A stretch of DNA of 63,929 bases from Microcoleus sp. FACHB-DQ6. GTDB lineage: Bacteria > Cyanobacteriota > Cyanobacteriia > Cyanobacteriales > Microcoleaceae. The number at the start of each line of letters is the position of its first letter. Within the stretch, counting starts at the first letter, position 1. Made by a program: the position numbers and the translations under genes. Of this stretch, positions 33,693 to 42,735 are shown piece by piece. The stretch is from NCBI GenBank assembly GCA_014695175.1, contig JACJNV010000132.1:1-63929 (forward strand). Direction: 5' to 3'. The notes beneath the pieces were generated by a model. It was not told the origin of the DNA and did not search any database. It saw only the letters and a list, made by a program, of their open reading frames with translations.

Positions 33693-35069
33693 TCAAACCC
33701 CACTAGCGACAGGTTCAGGCATCTGCTGCCGCATCCGCCGCCCCTGCAGAGCCATCCGCACGCCGCCGGCAGGCCCTAAAGTCACCCCTCGGCGTTTGGC
33801 CTGTACGGGCTTTTTCTCGGCCAATACTAGGTCGAAATCGCGCAAAATGGTTGCCAGCACGAGTTTCATCTCCAACTGCGCCAGGGCCAAGCCGATACAG
33901 CGGCGGCTGCCGCCTCCAAAGGGCAAATACTCATAAGGCGAGAATTGCCTCTCCAAAAACCGTTCCGGTTTAAATTGCAGGGGTTCTGGATACAAATCCT
34001 CCCGTCTGTGGGTCAAATAAATCGAGCCGACGACAACCGTTCCCGGTTCGAGTTGATGTCCCATCAGTTCCACGGGCCTGAGTACTTCTCGCGAAAACGT
34101 CAGCATTGCGACCGGGTAAATTCGCAGCGTCTCCTGACAAACTGCACTCAGGTAAGGTAAGCGGAAAATCTCCATCGGGTCGGGATTTTCTCCCAAACTG
34201 TCCAATTCTTGCAGCAACTTCTGGCGCACCGAGGGCAAGTGGTGAATCCAGTAAAACGCCCAAGCTAGGGCCGTTGCTGTGGTTTCGTGGCCTGCAAGCA
34301 GCAGCGTCATCAACTCGTCGCGCAATTCTTCATTCGTCATTGGTTGCCCGTTTTCGTCGCGGGCGGCCATCATTAAGCTGAGAATGTCGGTGCGGTTGGC
34401 GTCTGGTTGCAACCTGCGTTCTTCAATTTCGGCATATATCAGATCGTCAAGTTTCTGCTTCCGCTGTTTCATGCGTCCCCAAGGACTCCAAGAACCCCAA
34501 TCTTGCTGCATCCAGCCGAAAAACAGCATACTCGATCGCAACGGAGAACCAGTCATATCCAGGACTGAGGTAAGTAGGGGCTTGATCTCTTCCAACCGCG
34601 GCCCGTCATCCAGGCCGAAGACAGCTTGTAAGATTACCCGCATGGTGACTTCCTGCATGGCGCTGCGGGCCACAAAAGCTCGATCGACCGACCACTTGCT
34701 GGCCACATCTTGAGCGATAGCGCAAATTAGTTGGCCGTAATTCCGCATCCGTTCCCCGTGAAAAGGTGGCATCAATAATTGGCGCGATCGTTTGTGCCTT
34801 TCTCCTGAGAGAAGAATCATGGATTGTTCTCCCATCAAGGGTTTTAGGAGGCTGTTCAGGCTGCCTGGAGCGTGAAACGCGCTGCTATTGAGCATCTCCT
34901 GGACAGCTTGGGGGTGGTGGATCATCACCCATGGTTTCCCGTTGTTCACTTGAGCTGTGAAAATGTCGCCGTATTGTTTGGCACATTTATCCATGTATCT
35001 CAGCGGATCGCCGATCCATTGAATTAGCTGCACAAGGGCTGGAGCTTTGGGGCCGTTAGGTAGTGTCAT
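33693..35069 (-). CDS. Cytochrome P450, CYP110-like
   Basis: The heme-thiolate monooxygenase shows the I-helix 'LAGHETTATALAW', the ExxR 'ETLRIYPVAML', and the heme-binding 'FGGGSRRCIG' with its cysteine ligand. The frame opens at a TTG (35114); I choose the ATG at 35069 (MTLPNGPKAPALVQLIQWIG, 458 residues), the typical N-terminus and length for cyanobacterial CYP110, which hydroxylate fatty acids or related alkanes. There is no N-terminal membrane anchor, so it is probably soluble. Its redox partner is not encoded nearby. Substrate is unknown. Confidence 0.9.
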   Translation of the reverse strand: MTLPNGPKAPALVQLIQWIGDPLRYMDKCAKQYGDIFTAQVNNGKPWVMIHHPQAVQEMLNSSAFHAPGSLNSLLKPLMGEQSMILLSGERHKRSRQLLMPPFHGERMRNYGQLICAIAQDVASKWSVDRAFVARSAMQEVTMRVILQAVFGLDDGPRLEEIKPLLTSVLDMTGSPLRSSMLFFGWMQQDWGSWSPWGRMKQRKQKLDDLIYAEIEERRLQPDANRTDILSLMMAARDENGQPMTNEELRDELMTLLLAGHETTATALAWAFYWIHHLPSVRQKLLQELDSLGENPDPMEIFRLPYLSAVCQETLRIYPVAMLTFSREVLRPVELMGHQLEPGTVVVGSIYLTHRREDLYPEPLQFKPERFLERQFSPYEYLPFGGGSRRCIGLALAQLEMKLVLATILRDFDLVLAEKKPVQAKRRGVTLGPAGGVRMALQGRRMRQQMPEPVASGV

Positions 35070-35207
35070 AGGAATTACCGGGGTTTGGGTCACAGGACTT
35101 AGCAGTATCAACAAATCTCAAAGGATATGAAGGTTTGTTCAATCTCTCCCAACCCTTGTTTTTAAGGGGAGAATTGCGTAAGTCCCATCTCCAATAATTT
35201 TAATAGC

Positions 35208-35813
35208 TTATTCTCGAACGGTGCTCAAAATATCCTCTCCAAGCTCTGTAAAACGAACAGTTTTGATTTGCCAAGGAGCATAACTGGTTAAAGTTTGGCG
35301 CACGCCCCCGAACAAACCTAACATTTGACAACTGGACAGATTTTGCAATTTCTGCCGCGAATTTCCGGAGGCTCGCAGATCCACGGTAGCTATTCCGAGG
35401 TCGCGATCGATCTTGAGGCGATAACCAGCCAAACCAAGACTATCGAAAATCTGCTGCTTTAACACTTCATTAACCGCCGATGACATTAACTGGTTGTCTG
35501 GACCTGTAACTGTTTCCGGCTTCAGAGTTTGACACAGATTGTCTACCTTATAAACCGTAACGGTGCCAGTATTCTCTGAGACTGCCACACTGCCTAAAAC
35601 TGAGGCAACAGAGTTAGAGGACTGCGTTAATTGACTCGATCGAGCCTCAATTTGATTTCCCATTAGTTGTAAGTGTGGGAACTGAGGCGGGCTTGCTGGG
35701 AATTGCCTCTGGTTTTCGGCCGAGTTAGCTGCATCATAGCTAGAACAACTGCTAGCGCCGGTCAGAATTAATCCAGTCGCTAAATACCCGAACTGTTTGC
35801 AGATACGGTTCAT
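35208..35813 (-). CDS. Probable lipoprotein with GerMN-like domain
   Basis: The 201-residue product starts with a signal peptide and a weak lipobox ('LILTGASSCSS', Cys near residue 23), so it is probably exported and anchored by lipid. The C-terminal half (about 90-200) resembles the GerMN beta-alpha fold, with 'GIATVDLRA' and 'FGGVRQTLTSYAPWQIKTVRFT'. The family often occurs in peptidoglycan or envelope proteins in bacteria, including non-sporulating cyanobacteria. This assignment is by pattern only. It is a single gene upstream of the P450 on the same strand. Confidence 0.65.
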   Translation of the reverse strand: MNRICKQFGYLATGLILTGASSCSSYDAANSAENQRQFPASPPQFPHLQLMGNQIEARSSQLTQSSNSVASVLGSVAVSENTGTVTVYKVDNLCQTLKPETVTGPDNQLMSSAVNEVLKQQIFDSLGLAGYRLKIDRDLGIATVDLRASGNSRQKLQNLSSCQMLGLFGGVRQTLTSYAPWQIKTVRFTELGEDILSTVRE

Positions 35814-36493
35814 AGTTTTTAATACTTTACTAAACGTCAGTGTATGGAGGGTGAACTCTGGTCGTAGAAAGCACTTAAGCCCTGATTACACTCACTTAGA
35901 AGTATTTCCCGCAGTACGGAGATGAAAACAAGTTAAGAGTTCTTGTTAATACCTTGATTTTAGTGTTAGATCAGGTAAAAGGGGTTGTACCCCTCAGGGG
36001 TGTAACCCAGCAGTATACCTGTCTCAGCAGATCAAGCTTGCGACCCAGCTCGTAAGTGATATCAAATACCTTGTCAGTGGTGTGATGTACCGTTGCAACT
36101 CGATTTCTTGCAAGGTCTGAGGTGAAAAGCCTCTTTCCCGTTGGTAAAAGCCTGAGTTTGATTAGTAGTAATGAGGACAGAATTCCGACTTGCGCGCGCA
36201 TTTTAAGCTCGGCTTCGGAGGGCTTTTTTAACAGCGCCGAAATCGCGGTTAGAGGGAACGTGCAAGTCGCGAACAATATCAAAACTTACGCATCAAGAGC
36301 AAAGAAACCGGGTTTTTTAACCAGGCCTAAGGGCTGCAACGAAGTGTTTTCGTAAAAAAAACTGGTTTCTGGTCAAGTCGCGAATCACATAATTCCCCAG
36401 TCAGCGGATCTGTAACGAACAGGCGTGTCAAGGCTGTTATCGCAGCATTCGGTGATTTTTGTGCCGAATCTCATAAAACACAGTGAAAAAATC
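35814..36493. other. 680-base gap with an unexplained conserved-looking minus-strand frame
   Basis: On the minus strand a 103-codon frame (35971-36282) reads segments such as 'TDKVFDITYELGRKLDLLRQ' that look protein-like, but its start lies in non-coding-looking sequence. The palindrome GGGGTTGTACCCCTCAGGGG (35980-36000) and a terminator-like CTCGGCTTCGGAGGGCTTTTTT (about 36210-36231) are also present. At 36303-36375 an AAACCGGGTTTTTT-type motif is shared with 63540-63655. Confidence 0.35.
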
Positions 36494-37105
36494 ATGAAAC
36501 AGAAATTATGGACAAAAGTTTTGGCGGCAACAGCGATCGCCCTCACCGGCCTGACGGTTGCTTCTCAACCGAGTTACGCTCGGCGAGCACAGGGGGAAAG
36601 TGGATTTTGGTGCAGTACCTCGACCGGTGCGCCGGTGACAGTGTACCAAAACGCTCAAGGTGCCGTAGAGCCTTGGATTGAGTGGACTTCCGATTATTTC
36701 TCCGGTTCTGGGTACGATCCGGCAACTCGGTGTCAATTAGTGAGTCAACGCCTCGAAACCTATCGCCGCCGACGAATGCTTAAGTACATTACTGCAGGTC
36801 AGATGAACGGCCAGAACGTCATCTGCACAGCGAATCAAGTCAATGGGCGGTGTCAAAATTTGATTTATACCCTCAGACCCGGCCAAGACCCGATCGGCTC
36901 TTTGTATAATTTGTTGGCTTGGCGCCAAGGATATGTCGGGATGCCGTCTTTTGATGAAACCAGTAAAATTCCTTACATTGATGTCAGCGAAAAGCTAGGG
37001 GAAAACACTGCCGATGGGGCGCAACTGCCCTCTTTTCCTCACCGTTCGGACAGCCTTAAAGATTGGCAAATTTTCCTCCATCCCATCACCAATTCCCAGG
37101 ATTGA
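36494..37105 (+). CDS. COP23-domain exported protein
   Basis: The frame is open from 36425, but the ATG at 36494 gives a proper signal peptide: 'MKQKLWTKVLAATAIALTGL', with a cleavage site near 'ASQPSYA'. The mature protein is a COP23 (circadian oscillating polypeptide) domain: 'GFWCSTSTGAPVTVYQN', 'EPWIEW', 'GYDPATRCQLVSQRLETY', 'CTANQVNGRCQNLIYTLRPGQDP', 'IPYIDVSEKL'. Four cysteines are in positions shared with the paralogous fused protein at 38995-40218. The cellular role of COP23 proteins is not established. A broken trypsin-like protease gene follows directly. Confidence 0.85.
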   Translation: MKQKLWTKVLAATAIALTGLTVASQPSYARRAQGESGFWCSTSTGAPVTVYQNAQGAVEPWIEWTSDYFSGSGYDPATRCQLVSQRLETYRRRRMLKYITAGQMNGQNVICTANQVNGRCQNLIYTLRPGQDPIGSLYNLLAWRQGYVGMPSFDETSKIPYIDVSEKLGENTADGAQLPSFPHRSDSLKDWQIFLHPITNSQD

Positions 37106-37129
37106 GGTCGAAAAGTTGGCGCGTCAAAC

Positions 37130-37669
37130 AGCGGTATGAATCCCGACGGGAATATCTTCTGGTTCTGGGACGATCGTCCGGCAGCAGGGCCAAACCTATA
37201 CGGTGCTGACTAACTAGCACGTTGTGGCGATCGGACAATGGTCACCGACGACGGTTTCCTCCACCCACTGCTGCGAGTTCCGAGGCGGCTGGGCAATAGC
37301 GATCTGGCGATCGTTCTGTTTCGCAGCGCGAGCGAGTATAAAATAGCACTATTCAGCCTTGAGCCCGGAGCGGTGTCTGAGCCAGTGTTGGCAGTCGGCT
37401 TTCCTGCGGGTGCTGAGGTTGGGGCTTTGGCGGTGACGCGGGCTTCGTTTCGGTGCTGCTACCCAAATCTTTGCCTCAAGGTTATATTGGGCTATACAAA
37501 TGAGGTTAAAATCGGTATGAGTGGCGGCCCGATTTTTAATGCCAAAGGTTTCTTGCTTGGGATTAACGGTAGGGGCAAGTATCGAGATCCAACTTTTGGC
37601 GTCTATGCTTTTGAAGATGGAAGTGAACCAACAGCGGAATTATTGGAGCAAGACTTAAGTGCCAAATAG
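37130..37669 (+). pseudogene. Trypsin-like serine protease pseudogene
   Basis: In frame from about 37161 the DNA reads 'GSGTIVRQQGQTYTVLTN', then TAG (37215-37217) exactly where the family has the Trp or Ala of '(W/A)HVV'; 'HVVA' follows. The frame then shifts near 37235, and an open stretch from 37238 to 37669 encodes the Asp segment 'NSDLAIVLFRS', and the catalytic-serine segment 'GMSGGPIFNAKGFLLGI'. So all three catalytic blocks are recognisable but split by a nonsense codon and a frameshift, and the signal peptide is missing. It is a decayed relative of the protease part of 38995-40218. Sequencing error cannot be excluded. Confidence 0.75.
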
Positions 37670-37712
37670 TTCGCTAAACTTTTCCATACTTAATCGCCCT
37701 TGAGGAAGTTCT

Positions 37713-38804
37713 ATGTTTGCCGTTAAACGAGCGCTAAAATTGAATAACAACGAAGCGAATTTGATGGCAAGACACGCAGGATTCCGGCGTGTAGTATTTA
37801 ATTTTGGATTAAGCCTGCGAACTCAAATGTATAGCGAGGGGAAATTTACAGACTCGAAGGTAATCAACGAAGTCAAAAAAGTTCTCACCAACTACGTCAA
37901 GAAAAAGCCTGAATTCGGCTGGATGAACCAGTTGTCTAGTCGAGTTTACCAAAATGCGTTAATCGATCTAAAAGATGCGTTTAGTCGGTATCGCTCTGGG
38001 AAAGCAGGTCATCCAAGATTCGCTAGTCGCCGAGACGGTCAATCTTTTACAGTCGATTCGTCTAGCGGAAAAGTTCTACTAAGCGCTGGCAACACTATAA
38101 AGATTCCTACCTTGGGAACTTTTCGGCTCTACGAAGCCCTAGAATGCGGTTACGTGTCTCAAACTTTTACGATTTCAAAAGAAGGAAGTCGTTGGTTTGT
38201 TTCCTTCTGTGTTGACGCCGAACGTTTACCAGTTCAACAGTCTCAGGCATCCGTGGGAATCGATGTGGGCATTAAATATGCGGCCACGCTGTCAAACCAG
38301 CAGGTCTTTGATGCACCAAAACCCTTAAAGCAAGCGAAAACCAAACTTGCTACTTTGCAGCGCCAAGCATCAAAACAGGTCAAAGGCTCCCAAAACCAAG
38401 GCAAAACCTATAATAAGATCGGCCGACTCCACGCGCGGATAGCTTGCATTCGCCTAGATTTTCTTCACAAGTTAACAACTTATTTAGCCAAAAAATTCAA
38501 GCGAATTTTGATTGAAGACTTGAATATAAAAGGCATGATGGCGAATCACAAGTTAGCTGGGGCAATATCCGATCTAGGATTTTACGAATTCAAACGCCAA
38601 CTTGATTACAAGTGCAAAATGTATGGAGCAGCTTTAGTGCTGGTAGATAAATGGTTTCCTAGCTCTAAAACCTGTTCTAATTGTGGCAATAAAAAAGATA
38701 TGCCACTAAGCGTTCGGACTTTTGACTGTCCTGCTTGTGGCAGATATTTAGATCGTGATTTGAATGCGAGTTTAAATATTTTAAACTGGGAACCCTCGGC
38801 TTGA
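37713..38804 (+). CDS. tnpB: RNA-guided endonuclease TnpB of an IS200/IS605 element
   Basis: The 363-residue TnpB has the RuvC-like catalytic acids D184 ('GIDVGIK'), E268 ('LIEDLNIKGM') and D349 ('DRDLNASLN'), and the zinc finger C321/C324...C339/C342 ('CSNCG', 'CPACG'). All key residues are intact. No tnpA is adjacent, so this is a TnpB-only (IS1341-type) copy that cannot move unless TnpA acts in trans. Family TnpBs cut DNA guided by a right-end RNA; activity here is inferred. The insertion sits between the protease pseudogene and the intact protease-COP23 gene. Confidence 0.93.
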   Translation: MFAVKRALKLNNNEANLMARHAGFRRVVFNFGLSLRTQMYSEGKFTDSKVINEVKKVLTNYVKKKPEFGWMNQLSSRVYQNALIDLKDAFSRYRSGKAGHPRFASRRDGQSFTVDSSSGKVLLSAGNTIKIPTLGTFRLYEALECGYVSQTFTISKEGSRWFVSFCVDAERLPVQQSQASVGIDVGIKYAATLSNQQVFDAPKPLKQAKTKLATLQRQASKQVKGSQNQGKTYNKIGRLHARIACIRLDFLHKLTTYLAKKFKRILIEDLNIKGMMANHKLAGAISDLGFYEFKRQLDYKCKMYGAALVLVDKWFPSSKTCSNCGNKKDMPLSVRTFDCPACGRYLDRDLNASLNILNWEPSA

Positions 38805-38893
38805 GGGGGATAGCCTACTTATCTTGGGATTAGCCGTCTACCCAACAGCGTAGGAAGTGAACTCGGATTGTGTCTAAAAACGATTTTAGACAA
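38805..38893 (+). ncRNA. Predicted right end / guide-RNA scaffold of the TnpB element
   Basis: The 3' part of tnpB and the following bases usually form the scaffold of the TnpB guide RNA. After the stop, the segment CTCGGCTTGAGGGGGATAGC overlaps the gene's end and CCGTCTACCC..AGCGTAGGAAGTG follows. A perfect hairpin GTCTAAAA-ACGA-TTTTAGAC lies at 38873-38892 and could be a terminator. The exact boundary between scaffold and guide cannot be fixed from one copy. Confidence 0.45.
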
Positions 38894-38994
38894 GTTTAGG
38901 TAAGTTTTACAAAGCAGAAAATGGTTAAATCCAGTTGGGGAATTCCGATGAGTATATATTTGCAGTTCGCCTCGTTTCATCTAGGGAGTTATCG

Positions 38995-40218
38995 ATGAAT
39001 GTGTGGAGTTTGCGGTTTGACGCGCTGACAATCATCTTGACAGGTGCATTAACAGTGACGGCGGTTGTCAGCCAACAATATGCTGCCTGTGCCAAAACAG
39101 CAGAAGAAATTGCCCAGCTAGCGACGTTGACAACTGTGGAAGTCAACAATACGCTGGGTTTTTTGGCTAGTGGATCGGGAGTAATTATTGCCAAACAGGG
39201 TAATATTTACACTGTTCTGACAGCTAATCATGTGGTGGCAAGCCTCGCTCAAAAATACAGCATTCGCACTCATTTAGAGAAGGATTATGCTGCAATTAGA
39301 ATACAGCGACTACCGAAAGATGACAGGGATATAGACTTGGCTTTGATACAGTTTCAGAGCCGAGAACAGTATCCAGTAGCACCAATGGGCGAGTCAGAAC
39401 GTGCTGTTGTTGGTTCTGCTATTTACGTTTCTGGCTATCCGCTGCCTATTTCCGGATTTGAACGAAAACTTGAGTTTACTGCTGGTATCATCTCTTCTCG
39501 CTTGGGCAGCGCCTCATCGGGGTATCGTCTGCGCTACCAAGCTGTAACCAGGCGCGGGATGAGCGGCGGGCCTGTATTTGATGCTGATGGCAGGGTGGTA
39601 GGAATTCACGGCCAGGGGGATACTGTTGGTACAATTAGGAGTCAGTGGAACGGTCAGATTGAGGAGATAAAAACGGGGTTGAACGCGGCAATCCCGATCG
39701 ATGCTTTTAGGGAGTTGCTATCACAAAATAAGCCTAACGGCTTTGATATTCTCAGCAATCTTTCTATCAGCAGCGCATCTGGTCAAAACCAGCCGAGTTT
39801 GGGTTATGGAGGATTTGTGTGCGATACCTCGACGGGCGAGCCGGTAACTGTGTATCAAAATCCGCAAGGGTTCAGGGAGCCTTGGATTCGCTGGAATTCT
39901 AATTTCTTTTCTAGTTCGGGCTACGATCCTCTAACTCGCTGCCAACAAGTGACTCAGCGCCTTGAAAATTATAACCGAAATAAACAGCTAAATTATGTCA
40001 CGGTGGGTATTGTAAATAACCAGAAAGCGATTTGCACGACAAGCCGCGTTAATGGGCCTTGCGAAGGTTTGATCTACACGCTGCGCCGCGATCAAGATCC
40101 GACTCCTGCACTTAGCAGTTTTTTTGTTTGGCTGGGGAATCAAAAGGCTGTGCCTTCTCTTTCTGAAAGCGGTACTGCGCTTTATATCGATGTCCGGGAA
40201 CGGCTGGAACAATTTTAG
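38995..40218 (+). CDS. Exported trypsin-like serine protease fused to a COP23 domain
   Basis: The ATG at 38995 has an AGGGAG ribosome site about six bases upstream and gives a signal peptide ('LTIILTGALTVTAVVSQQYA', cleavage near residue 33); the longer frame from 38935 lacks one. The 407-residue product has the catalytic triad H79 ('TANHVV'), D114 ('DIDLALI') and S190 ('GMSGGPVF'), then a linker, then a COP23 domain (about 270-405) with 'GGFVCDTSTGEPVTVYQNPQG' and 'YIDVRERLEQF'. At 36494 and 37130 the same two modules occur as separate genes in reverse order. Location should be periplasmic or extracellular; the substrate is unknown. Confidence 0.88.
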   Translation: MNVWSLRFDALTIILTGALTVTAVVSQQYAACAKTAEEIAQLATLTTVEVNNTLGFLASGSGVIIAKQGNIYTVLTANHVVASLAQKYSIRTHLEKDYAAIRIQRLPKDDRDIDLALIQFQSREQYPVAPMGESERAVVGSAIYVSGYPLPISGFERKLEFTAGIISSRLGSASSGYRLRYQAVTRRGMSGGPVFDADGRVVGIHGQGDTVGTIRSQWNGQIEEIKTGLNAAIPIDAFRELLSQNKPNGFDILSNLSISSASGQNQPSLGYGGFVCDTSTGEPVTVYQNPQGFREPWIRWNSNFFSSSGYDPLTRCQQVTQRLENYNRNKQLNYVTVGIVNNQKAICTTSRVNGPCEGLIYTLRRDQDPTPALSSFFVWLGNQKAVPSLSESGTALYIDVRERLEQF

Positions 40219-40428
40219 ATTTGGGATTTGAGATGGATTAGTAATGGGTAAACACAGAACCCCAACTTTTTTAATAAGTCGGGGTTCTCAAATAACTACT
40301 TATTAGCTTAAAAATTGAGATATTTTACTTATTTATCACTGACATAATAGAACTCATGATTTTTTGGAACACGGAAGCTATAAAATTACTGTTACATTAA
40401 TCCAATCTAAATTTTTCAGGTATAAAGC
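40219..40428. promoter_or_regulatory. Upstream region of the phosphoketolase-like gene
   Basis: The 210 bases contain the inverted pair AACCCCAACTTTTTTAATAA...GTCGGGGTT (40259-40285), resembling a terminator of the protease gene, and an AT-rich stretch leading to the ATG at 40429. No boxes can be assigned with confidence. Confidence 0.35.
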
Positions 40429-42669
40429 ATGACTGCAACTACGCCGAAGGCAACGTCAGCAATTCCCAGTTTTTGCGAAGGAATCCAGTATTTCTCCGAA
40501 AGTGTGCCGGGTTTTGAGACTTACGGGAAAGCACCTGCGATCGCCGAGGGTACTGGGGCAATTGCCGATCCTGCCGATCCCGTCGCCGTCTTTCAAACGA
40601 TGCTGGGAGCAGACGCCCTGCGCTACCTGACGCTGCAAGTTACCGCCAGCAAGGCATCGGGACATCCAGGGGGTTTCGCTAGCCAAGCTGAGGCTTATGC
40701 TGCTTTGGTGATGCTCGGACACAAGAACATTGTCACCGAAGTCGGCCATCACGCGCCAGGATTTTACAGCGCCATGTTTCTCGATCGATCTTTGGAGGAT
40801 ATGGGAATTGTTAACGTGCAGCAAGTGCGCGATAAATTCCGAGAAAAAGACGGTTTATTAGGACATCTTTCCGGTTTCATTCCCGGCCTTTTAGCACCGG
40901 CTGGTCCCCTCGGACAAGGGCAGCATTTCGCAATGGCTGGAGCGCTTTTGCACCGCGAAAAACTGTTTGCTTTCACAATGGGCGACGGCGGCATGGGCGA
41001 ACCCTATCCGATGAGCAGTATGGCGCATTTCCACACTGCTTATCCGAGTGTTACTAACTTTTTGCCTGTGTTGGTTTGGAACGGATATTCTCAGGAACAT
41101 CACAGCATGGTTTCGACTAAAACTAATGCTGAAATGATTGCTTATTGGCAAGGTAACGGTTTTGAAGAAGTTATCTTAGTTGATGCTAAGGAATTTGACG
41201 ATAAAAATCAACCGGAAGATTATGTTGACAGCACTGCTTTTTCGCTCGAACAGCGCATGGCATTTACCAAAGCTGTTTTACAAGGAGTTGACAAAGCGGC
41301 AAAATCTGCTCTCGGCGGCAAATTAACTGTGTTTATTATCAAACAGTTGAAAGGTGCCGGCGTCCACGCGCGCGGAGCAAAATCTCACAACCTTTATCCG
41401 AAAGATACGCTGGATGCTCAGCACATTATCAGTGCTTTAAAAGAGCGCGCTTTGACTGCTGCTGCTTGGGAGTTGGTGCGGACAAATTGCGAGCGTGCGG
41501 GCGGCGGGCCGGCGGCGAAAACAGTTGTTACTGAGTTTACATTGCCGCTGGCAGATTTAGGCGAATTGCCTTTAGAAGAATTTGCTGTTGGGGGAGAACC
41601 GAAGATTTCGACAACAGCAATGGGGGTTTTGGTAGGGAAAGTTGGCGAGCGCGATCGTAATTTTCTTGTCACTAATGCTGACGGCAATGAAGCATCGGCA
41701 ATTGCCAATATCAACCAAGCTCTCAAGATTATTCACCCGACCACAGATGACCTGTACAATCAATCGCCAAACGGTCAAGTTTACGAACCTTTGAGCGAAG
41801 ATGCTTGCGCTGGTTTAGCCGTAGGTTTATCGCTATTCGGAGCGCGGAGTTTGTGGTGTTCCTACGAATCTTTTGCCATCAACGGTTTACCAATTTGGCA
41901 AACTGTAACCCAAGCAATGGCAGAATTGCGCCGTCCAACTCCGGCAACTGTCACCTTATTTACAGCGGGTGCATTGGAACAAGGCCGCAACGGTTGGACG
42001 CACCAGCGGCCGGAAATTGAGGCTTATTTTGCGGCGATGATGCGGAACGGAAATGTGTTTCCTTTGTTTCCACCGGATGCTAACAGCATTCAAGCTTGTT
42101 ACGAGTGGGCTTTGACTGCTAAAAATAAGGGAGTTGTGATTACTGCGAGCAAGTCGCCGCTACCAATTCGCACTACTTTTGAACAGAATCGCCAAGGTTT
42201 GCAAGACGGTGCAATAGTGCTGCACGAAATCGATTCCCCGCAAGCTCCCCACAATCAAGGGGGGAGCAAGAAAGTTGTGTTTGCAGTTGTCGGCGACATG
42301 ACGTTAATGCCTGTGTTTGAAGCGGCGGCATTTTTGGAAACAGAAGGGATTGGAGTGCGAATTGTTTCTGTTGTGAATCCTCGGCGTTTGTACCGTCAAG
42401 GCGATGTTGCTTGGGATACTTGTTCGGAAGCTGACGGCGGCTTTTTGAGCGATGAGAAATTTGCCGAATTGTTTGGCGGAGATGCCTTGATTGGCGTGAC
42501 AGGCGGTGCTTCTGGGATGTTAGAACCTGTGATGCTCCGCAGCAATTGCAAGCGGGATACTTTCGCTTGGAAGCGGGGGGAAACTACTGCTAGTGCTGGT
42601 CAGTTGATGGCGTTTAATGGGTTGACTGCTGAGGCGTTGACTAAAAGGGCGATCGAGCTAGTTCATTAA
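40429..42669 (+). CDS. Phosphoketolase-like thiamine-diphosphate enzyme
   Basis: The 746-residue protein is a transketolase-superfamily, thiamine-diphosphate-dependent enzyme. The diphosphate motif is 'GDGGMGE' (about 185-191) and the Pyr-domain glutamate lies in the segment 'YEPLSEDACAGLAVG'; 'GHHAPGF' and 'WNGYSQEHHSMVSTK' are seen. It lacks the classical phosphoketolase 'GHGGP' segment but agrees in layout with the shorter, second phosphoketolase-like protein known from Synechocystis (Sll0529 type), so I call it phosphoketolase-like. Its reaction would split xylulose-5-phosphate or fructose-6-phosphate to acetyl phosphate; a plain transketolase is the alternative. Single gene, good ATG. 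Confidence 0.7.
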   Translation: MTATTPKATSAIPSFCEGIQYFSESVPGFETYGKAPAIAEGTGAIADPADPVAVFQTMLGADALRYLTLQVTASKASGHPGGFASQAEAYAALVMLGHKNIVTEVGHHAPGFYSAMFLDRSLEDMGIVNVQQVRDKFREKDGLLGHLSGFIPGLLAPAGPLGQGQHFAMAGALLHREKLFAFTMGDGGMGEPYPMSSMAHFHTAYPSVTNFLPVLVWNGYSQEHHSMVSTKTNAEMIAYWQGNGFEEVILVDAKEFDDKNQPEDYVDSTAFSLEQRMAFTKAVLQGVDKAAKSALGGKLTVFIIKQLKGAGVHARGAKSHNLYPKDTLDAQHIISALKERALTAAAWELVRTNCERAGGGPAAKTVVTEFTLPLADLGELPLEEFAVGGEPKISTTAMGVLVGKVGERDRNFLVTNADGNEASAIANINQALKIIHPTTDDLYNQSPNGQVYEPLSEDACAGLAVGLSLFGARSLWCSYESFAINGLPIWQTVTQAMAELRRPTPATVTLFTAGALEQGRNGWTHQRPEIEAYFAAMMRNGNVFPLFPPDANSIQACYEWALTAKNKGVVITASKSPLPIRTTFEQNRQGLQDGAIVLHEIDSPQAPHNQGGSKKVVFAVVGDMTLMPVFEAAAFLETEGIGVRIVSVVNPRRLYRQGDVAWDTCSEADGGFLSDEKFAELFGGDALIGVTGGASGMLEPVMLRSNCKRDTFAWKRGETTASAGQLMAFNGLTAEALTKRAIELVH

Positions 42670-42735
42670 GTTAGAATGTGAGTGAATGCCCCTGCCTGGT
42701 TTGTGCTGGGTAGGGGCTAGTAATATTCAAGTAGG

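Noticed and set aside
36122-36355. 77-codon plus-strand frame upstream of the COP23 gene
   Set aside because: Starts in repeat-rich DNA, no ribosome site, crosses the AAACCGGGTTT repeat.
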